DNA from: CBCXVS01 sp965178525
GTDB lineage: Bacteria; Tectomicrobia; Entotheonellia; Entotheonellales; Entotheonellaceae
Direction of reading: 5' to 3'
Assembly (NCBI GenBank): GCA_965178525.1
Contig: CBCXVS010000282.1
Span: forward strand, 1 to 10,142
Length of the DNA stretch: 10,142 bases
Position numbers and translations under genes: made by a program. Numbering within the stretch: the first letter of the stretch is position 1; the number at the start of each line of letters is the position of its first letter. Positions 6,763 through 10,142 of the stretch are shown here, piece after piece. The notes under the pieces are model-generated. The model saw nothing but the letters and a program-made list of their open reading frames with translations. It had not been told where the DNA came from and ran no database searches.

Positions 6763-7509
6763 ATGAAGCATCTCATGTTCAATGAGCGGGGGGCGGACGT
6801 CATTGTGGCGGCATTTCACCCCGGGAAAGCCGGACTGCCCACGATGCAGCACACGTATGCGCCTATCTCGGACTGTAAGATCAATTTCTTCCACACCGCC
6901 GACCTCTGGGTACGCCGGCTCGACGACGAGCCGCTCCCTGCCCAGCAGGCATCGCCAGCGGCCATACATATCGCTCTACCCGCTGGTGCTGCCCATTTGA
7001 CCCCTGCGTCTGGTGAGGCGTCGCTGCCGCCATTATCCCTGCCCTCGGTCACGGCCTTTACCGAGGCGCTCTCTTCCCATTACCAAGTCGCCTTCGGTCC
7101 GGAAGCCAGTTTCCGGACACGGTATTTGCACCCCGATACATCGCTAGCCGGCACGTTTTGGTATGACTTCGACCACGGTAAGGGGGCGCATTGTTGCATC
7201 AGTTTCGAGATGGCGAACTTGCTCTACAACACACACCAAATCGGGCTCGCAGGCAACATTCAAACGGTGTATGCCCACCTGTGCACGCCGCTACATCTGC
7301 AGCAGGCCCTGCACCATCTGTGTCACTACTTGCAGCGCCAGGGATGCGTTGTCGTCAGTATGTTAGACCATCGCGCCATTCCATCCGCCGTGCTGCACGC
7401 CCTGAATTTCCGGCCTACCGGTGGCTCGCGGCTCTTTAGCGTGCGGGGCTCTGAGGCCGTCATGCAGCGTTTTGAAACTATCCATCCGCCCTATGTGCTG
7501 GATTGGTAG
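6763..7509 (+). CDS. GNAT-like protein, C-terminal segment (second acetyltransferase-like lobe)
   Basis: This is the in-frame continuation of the gene above; read through the amber, 6412-7509 encodes about 365 residues. The first 60 residues finish the N-terminal GNAT domain (DVIVAAFHPGKAGLPTMQHTYAP). After a proline/alanine-rich linker comes a second GNAT-like half, ending in QRQGCVVVSMLDHRAIPSAVLHALNFRPTGGSRLFSVRG, like the last strands of the fold. The second lobe has no visible acetyl-CoA loop, so it may bind substrate rather than catalyse. The ATG at 6763 has no clear ribosome binding site, so independent translation is doubtful. The gene ends in TAG at 7507-7509, 161 bp before the precursor gene. 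I do not recognise a specific family beyond GNAT-like. Confidence 0.68.
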   Translation: MKHLMFNERGADVIVAAFHPGKAGLPTMQHTYAPISDCKINFFHTADLWVRRLDDEPLPAQQASPAAIHIALPAGAAHLTPASGEASLPPLSLPSVTAFTEALSSHYQVAFGPEASFRTRYLHPDTSLAGTFWYDFDHGKGAHCCISFEMANLLYNTHQIGLAGNIQTVYAHLCTPLHLQQALHHLCHYLQRQGCVVVSMLDHRAIPSAVLHALNFRPTGGSRLFSVRGSEAVMQRFETIHPPYVLDW

Positions 7510-7586
7510 GCCGGAAGGCGTGGCCTGCTGTGCACAGACGGGTGGGCACTGTTTTTCTCAATCGTTGCGATGGTTTTACAACGGCT

Positions 7587-7641
7587 TCTCAGGGGGTACG
7601 TTCTGAGACTGTCGCTACGGCCCCCTGAGGCGCCAAGGGGG
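7587..7641 (+). other. Two short hairpins upstream of the precursor gene
   Basis: TCTCAG (7587-7592) pairs with CTGAGA (7603-7608), and CCCCCT (7621-7626) with AGGGGG (7636-7641). Both lie between the GNAT-like gene and the precursor peptide. Neither has a T-tract. The second ends 10 nt before the extended ribosome binding site. They may mark a processed or structured 5' leader; no convincing promoter was found in 7510-7670. Confidence 0.3.
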
Positions 7642-7651
7642 AATCCTGCAA

Positions 7652-7670
7652 AGAAAGGAGGTGATCCAGC
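7652..7670 (+). promoter_or_regulatory. Extended Shine-Dalgarno of the precursor gene, 19-nt match to 16S 3' end
   Basis: AGAAAGGAGGTGATCCAGC is the exact reverse complement of the common bacterial 16S rRNA 3' end GCTGGATCACCTCCTTTCT. It stops just before the ATG at 7671, with GGAGG nine bases from the start. Ordinary sites match 4 to 8 nt. This predicts very strong initiation, suiting a precursor peptide needed in excess over its enzymes. Confidence 0.9.
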
Positions 7671-7793
7671 ATGACGCCAGATGTGAAGTTAGTACCGGTT
7701 CGCACCGCTCCACGGCCCGAAGCGCCGGAGTTGGCTGAAGGATGCTGCTCTTGTACAGCGGCTGCGCCTCTCCACACGCCTGCGAAGTCATAG
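7671..7793 (+). CDS. Azole-RiPP (TOMM) precursor peptide, 40 aa, CCSCT core
   Basis: This small gene encodes the likely substrate of the downstream cyclodehydratase. The leader (about residues 1-24) is rich in Pro and Glu, beginning MTPDVKLVPVRTAPRPEAPE and ending LAEG. The core begins with Cys25-Cys26-Ser27-Cys28-Thr29, followed by AAAPLHTPAKS. Five contiguous heterocyclisable residues after a Gly are typical of thiazole/oxazole-modified peptides such as the streptolysin S family (SagA: GSCCCCCTTCC). The start is fixed by a near-perfect, extended Shine-Dalgarno. The gene lies upstream of, and on the same strand as, an RRE/E1-like protein and a YcaO. It ends in TAG and is followed by two hairpins. 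Product and bioactivity are unknown. I recognise no exact relative. Confidence 0.82.
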   Translation: MTPDVKLVPVRTAPRPEAPELAEGCCSCTAAAPLHTPAKS

Positions 7794-7799
7794 CGTGAA

Positions 7800-7831
7800 A
7801 GGGGTCAGGGAGCACACGCGACCTGGCCCCT
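7800..7831 (+). other. Hairpin directly after the precursor gene
   Basis: AGGGGTCAGG (7800-7809) pairs with CCTGGCCCCT (7822-7831) over 10 bp with one G-U pair and a 12-nt loop, starting 6 nt after the precursor stop codon. There is no T-tract, so it is not a standard terminator. It could stabilise the precursor mRNA end or attenuate transcription into the enzyme genes. Confidence 0.55.
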
Positions 7832-7875
7832 GCGAGAGACGATGTGCCTCATGATCCCAAGCCGTGTCGATGAGG

Positions 7876-7911
7876 AGGTAGCCGCAATGGCAGTATCGCT
7901 TGCGGCTACCT
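7876..7911 (+). other. Perfect 12-bp hairpin between precursor and cyclodehydratase genes
   Basis: AGGTAGCCGCAA (7876-7887) pairs perfectly with TTGCGGCTACCT (7900-7911) around a 12-nt loop. GGAGGT (7874-7879) at its foot is a possible ribosome binding site for an 8-codon ORF, ATG 7887 to TGA 7911-7913 (MAVSLAAT), that lies within the hairpin. No T-tract follows. It may be an attenuator, processing site or translation-controlled leader for the enzyme genes. Confidence 0.55.
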
Positions 7912-7935
7912 GACCGGCAGCAAGAACAATCGCAT

Positions 7936-7942
7936 GGAGGAG
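7936..7942 (+). promoter_or_regulatory. Ribosome binding site that fixes the cyclodehydratase partner start
   Basis: GGAGGAG with a 6-nt spacer to ATG 7949 shows that 7949 is the start. The upstream in-frame ATG at 7934 overlaps this site and has no clear site of its own. Confidence 0.75.
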
Positions 7943-7948
7943 ATTGCT

Positions 7949-8980
7949 ATGGACAACGGAGGGCCAAAGGGACGTCTGCCCTTGCTCCGCAGTGCGCCGC
8001 TGACGTCTGTGGAAGACGGGCCGTACCTCCGGATCGGGGGACAGCCATACGCGCTCCAGGGCCAAGACGCTCAGGCGGTCGTCGAGCGTGTGTTGGCCAG
8101 GGTTGATGGGTTTGCCACGCGGGAAGAGATCGCTGTTATGGCGTCGCAGTCCGGGGACCTCACGCCGGACTGGGTGGAACACGTCCTTCGCATGCTGGTC
8201 GAGATGGGGGGATGTGTGGTCGATCAGGAGGCCCCGGGTGACCGACGCTTGCGGCAGCAATATCTCGCCCAAATCACGCATTTCGGACAACACCTGGCGT
8301 ATCCGACAGCGTGTCAGAAAAGACTGCAAACGAGTACGGTCACCGTCATTGGCCTTGAGTACATCGGCGATTTGCTCGTGCAACACTTGGCGCTTGCCGG
8401 CGTCGGACACGTGCGGGCGGTCGGAAACCCCATCTTGCAGGCCGCAGAAGTGACTCTCATGGCACATGGGCAGACCGATGCGCAGGCCACGCGACGCCAT
8501 GCGCTCATGGCGCATCGGCTGCGCACGCTTGGCTGTCCCACGCGGTACGAAGGCGTCGATGCGCCACCCGGCGCACGGCTGGACTGGGACGCCGTTCTCA
8601 GCAACTGCGATTTGGCGGTGTTGGTACTGCCACAGCCGCAGTCGTCCCTGTTGCACGCCTTTAATCAGGCCTGTCTCGCCCAGCCCATGCCCTACGTGAC
8701 GGTGTGGATGGAAGTCACCGGAGCGCAGGTTGGACCACTTGTGGTGCCCTATGAAACCCCATGCTTGCTTTGCATGGAGCTGCGGCGCCGCAAGCACCTC
8801 TCGCGCGATGATTTCTTTGCCATTCAACACCAAGAGGAGGCCACCATGCCGAGGTGGCAGGAGGCCGCGTTTTTGCTGCCATGGGCGTCAACCGTTGCTT
8901 CCATCGCGGCGTGTGAAATCGTCACGGCTCTGACCCCAGTATCGTCAACCGGCGAGTTACGGCCGCGAGCTGTTTATTAG
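7949..8980 (+). CDS. TOMM cyclodehydratase partner: RRE plus E1/ThiF-like protein, frameshifted near its end
   Basis: This is the leader-binding partner of a YcaO cyclodehydratase (cyclo_dehyd_2 / Ocin-ThiF type). Residues about 14-90 form a winged-helix-like RRE for the precursor leader. From about residue 125 comes a Rossmann E1-like fold (VTVIGLEYIGDLLVQHLALAGVGHVR), with a degenerate nucleotide loop as in this non-adenylating class. CLLC near residue 272 is the first zinc pair. As written, the frame runs into TAG at 8978. The +1 frame supplies the missing C-terminus with the second pair (LKLPRCPACG) and ends at 9125. Removing one C from the CCCC at 8934-8937 joins them smoothly into about 391 residues. 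The role in azoline formation is inferred from family and neighbours. Confidence 0.85.
   Translation: MDNGGPKGRLPLLRSAPLTSVEDGPYLRIGGQPYALQGQDAQAVVERVLARVDGFATREEIAVMASQSGDLTPDWVEHVLRMLVEMGGCVVDQEAPGDRRLRQQYLAQITHFGQHLAYPTACQKRLQTSTVTVIGLEYIGDLLVQHLALAGVGHVRAVGNPILQAAEVTLMAHGQTDAQATRRHALMAHRLRTLGCPTRYEGVDAPPGARLDWDAVLSNCDLAVLVLPQPQSSLLHAFNQACLAQPMPYVTVWMEVTGAQVGPLVVPYETPCLLCMELRRRKHLSRDDFFAIQHQEEATMPRWQEAAFLLPWASTVASIAACEIVTALTPVSSTGELRPRAVY
8934..8937 (+). other. Putative frameshift site (CCCC run) in the cyclodehydratase partner gene
   Basis: The second frame is open from 8934 onward (a TGA precedes it at 8931-8933), and the first is open to 8978. The shift therefore lies between 8934 and about 8977. 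Dropping one C of this run gives TALTQYRQPASYGRELFISL, a smooth junction. The exact base is inferred. Confidence 0.5.
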
Positions 8981-9125
8981 TCTCCAGGATTGGCAGCTCC
9001 AGGCCACGCCAGTGTTGAAGCTGCCGCGGTGTCCGGCCTGCGGGTTGCAAGGACACACACCGTCACCGCAGCCATTCGCGCTGCCGCCGCAGCAGGAGGC
9101 GCTGCCAGAAGGAAGCCTTGAATGA
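8938..9125 (+). CDS. Out-of-frame C-terminal tail of the cyclodehydratase partner
   Basis: In the frame one base ahead of the main gene, about 60 codons encode YGRELFISLQDWQLQ, then VLKLPRCPACG and a Pro/Gln-rich end. The family's E1-like proteins end with this kind of hydrophobic strand and CxxC zinc pair, which the main frame lacks. The TGA at 9123-9125 overlaps the YcaO start as ATGA, a normal coupled junction. It has no start of its own and is a displaced part of the gene above, not a separate gene. Confidence 0.75.
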
Positions 9126-10132
9126 TCGGTGACATGCGTTTTCGTTCGACTGGCGCGGATGAAGAGACGATCCAACGCGTCCGGCGGCACTTGATCGGTC
9201 CGGGCGCCCTCCTCGATGAACCATCCGACGTCCTCCTAGCCCCGCACGATATTCCGGTGTTTTTAAGCTCTGTTCGGGCTCGCCTGCCGCGTGCGTATCC
9301 TGACAGCGAACCGGCCGAGCGGATTCACGGCTCGGGCTGTGGCTTGACGCGTGCGACCGCTCAGGCCAGCGCCTTTGGTGAAGCCTTGGAACGGTATAGC
9401 GCCTGGCAACGTGGCGCCAACGATAATGTGCGGGCGTCGTATCGCGAACTCGGACAGCAAGCGGTCAATCCCGAGGATTTTGCCTTGTATGCCGAGGAAC
9501 AATACACTGACCCGGCCCTTCATTTTGGTCGGTTCACGGATACGACCGTGCTGGATTGGGTGGAAGGTTGGTCATGGACCCAGCAGCGGCCTCAGTACAT
9601 CCCCACCTGTTTTGTATATCAAGAACCTTGCGCCGGTGCCAGGCAGTGCATCTTTCATGCCGTGTCGACTGGCTTGGCGTGCAGCGCGACGGACGAGGTC
9701 GCACGTCTCGTCGGATTATACGAAGTGATGGAGCGCGATGCGATCATGATCGCTTGGCTCAACGGCCTTGAGCTGCCACGGCTGCGGCCACCTGCCGACG
9801 ACGTCGTACTCAACGAGATCTACCGGCGTCTTGCCGCCAAACGGATACAAGCAACCGTGCTCGATGCCACCACGGCCGACACCGGGTTGCCCGTCCGCAT
9901 TGCCCTCGTGGAAAACCGCGACGGCGCCCCTCCTGAATGCGCCGTCGGCATGGCCGCCCGCTCAGAACCCCTGCAAGCCCACCGCAAGGCGTTGTTGGAA
10001 GCCTGCCACACCATGAATTGGCTGCATCAGTTGAAGCAGCAACAGACCGAGTCCAGCGCCGCCGTTGCAGCAGCTCCCCTGTTGACCTTTAAACCGAAGT
10101 TCCCCTGGCAGAATAGGCGGAGGGTTAAGTAG
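9122..10132 (+). CDS. YcaO-domain TOMM cyclodehydratase, 3' end replaced by flanking repeat
   Basis: TOMM YcaO enzymes use ATP to activate backbone amides and cyclise Cys/Ser/Thr to azolines. ATP-site motifs are visible: GSGCGLTRATAQASAFGEALERY (residues 70-92), EVMERDA with Glu201, Glu204 and Arg205, and SEPLQAHRKALLEAC (about 281-295). ATG 9122 has AAGGAAG 6 nt upstream and overlaps the TGA of the partner protein's true C-terminus. YcaO similarity ends near residue 320. From 10094 the frame reads through the flanking repeat and stops by chance at 10132. The usual roughly 100 residues at the C-terminus, with the Pro-rich end important for catalysis, are missing, so this form is probably inactive. 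Confidence 0.88.
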   Translation: MIGDMRFRSTGADEETIQRVRRHLIGPGALLDEPSDVLLAPHDIPVFLSSVRARLPRAYPDSEPAERIHGSGCGLTRATAQASAFGEALERYSAWQRGANDNVRASYRELGQQAVNPEDFALYAEEQYTDPALHFGRFTDTTVLDWVEGWSWTQQRPQYIPTCFVYQEPCAGARQCIFHAVSTGLACSATDEVARLVGLYEVMERDAIMIAWLNGLELPRLRPPADDVVLNEIYRRLAAKRIQATVLDATTADTGLPVRIALVENRDGAPPECAVGMAARSEPLQAHRKALLEACHTMNWLHQLKQQQTESSAAVAAAPLLTFKPKFPWQNRRRVK

Positions 10133-10142
10133 ATCAACAGGT
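10094..10142. repeat. Right copy of the 49-bp inverted flanking repeat, interrupting YcaO
   Basis: The last 49 bases are the exact reverse complement of 22-70. The match runs to the window end, so its true length is unknown. It starts with CCGAAGTTCCCC immediately after YcaO coding sequence, so it marks the breakpoint of the YcaO gene. An inserted mobile-element end with its interior to the right is the simplest reading. An assembly break or chimera at a multicopy repeat is the main alternative. Confidence 0.75.

Noticed and set aside
5496..7793. Complete reassignment of TAG to a sense codon
   Set aside because: TAG also appears as the apparent natural stop of the precursor and of the GNAT-like gene, so full reassignment is not supported from this window alone. 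Partial suppression remains open and is listed as a finding.
7805..8833. 342-codon open frame on the minus strand
   Set aside because: It is antisense to the cyclodehydratase partner and the precursor region, with no domain pattern.
1..10142. CRISPR arrays, tRNA or rRNA genes
   Set aside because: No regularly spaced repeats and no tRNA- or rRNA-like stretch were seen. The only rRNA-related sequence is the 19-nt complement to the 16S 3' end at 7652-7670.

Overview
The window is about 10.1 kb from a bacterial genome of moderately high GC, with closely packed genes and clear Shine-Dalgarno sites. The taxon cannot be fixed from the sequence. Ppk1, TenA, phosphonoacetate hydrolase, an ECF sigma factor and an azole-RiPP locus together suggest an environmental, secondary-metabolite-producing bacterium. 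Tectomicrobia ('Entotheonella'-like) would fit, but nothing here proves it.

Left half, all genes intact. Polyphosphate kinase 1 (minus, 123-2273) is divergent from a plus-strand pair, tenA (2544-3209) and phosphonoacetate hydrolase phnA (3263-4525). An EamA/DMT permease (minus, 4530-5459) converges on phnA with a 4-bp gap. It follows an ECF-type sigma factor (minus, 5496-6053) and may be co-transcribed with it. An in-frame amber codon splits the sigma factor between region 2 and region 4.

Right half, an azole-containing RiPP (TOMM / linear azol(in)e peptide) locus. In order it holds a two-lobed GNAT-like protein, a 40-aa precursor, a cyclodehydratase partner and a YcaO. The GNAT-like gene (6412-7509) also carries an in-frame amber, inside its acetyl-CoA motif. 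The precursor (7671-7793) has a contiguous CCSCT heterocyclisable block, and its ribosome binding site matches 19 nt of the usual 16S anti-Shine-Dalgarno end. Two hairpins follow it. The RRE/E1-like cyclodehydratase partner (from 7949) has a +1-type frameshift near its end; correcting it restores the second CxxC and an ATGA overlap with the next gene. The YcaO cyclodehydratase (9122 onward) is cut off near 10093 by a 49-bp sequence. That sequence occurs, inverted and identical, at the left edge of the window (22-70), so the segment appears to be bounded by two copies of one mobile-element end.

If intact, the right-half genes would work together: the RRE protein binds the leader, YcaO converts Cys/Ser/Thr of the core to azolines, and the GNAT-like protein may tailor the product or confer immunity. 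All four disruptions (two ambers, one frameshift, one truncation) lie in the sigma/RiPP block and none in the ppk-tenA-phnA-permease block. Decay, sequencing error and translational recoding are all open explanations.
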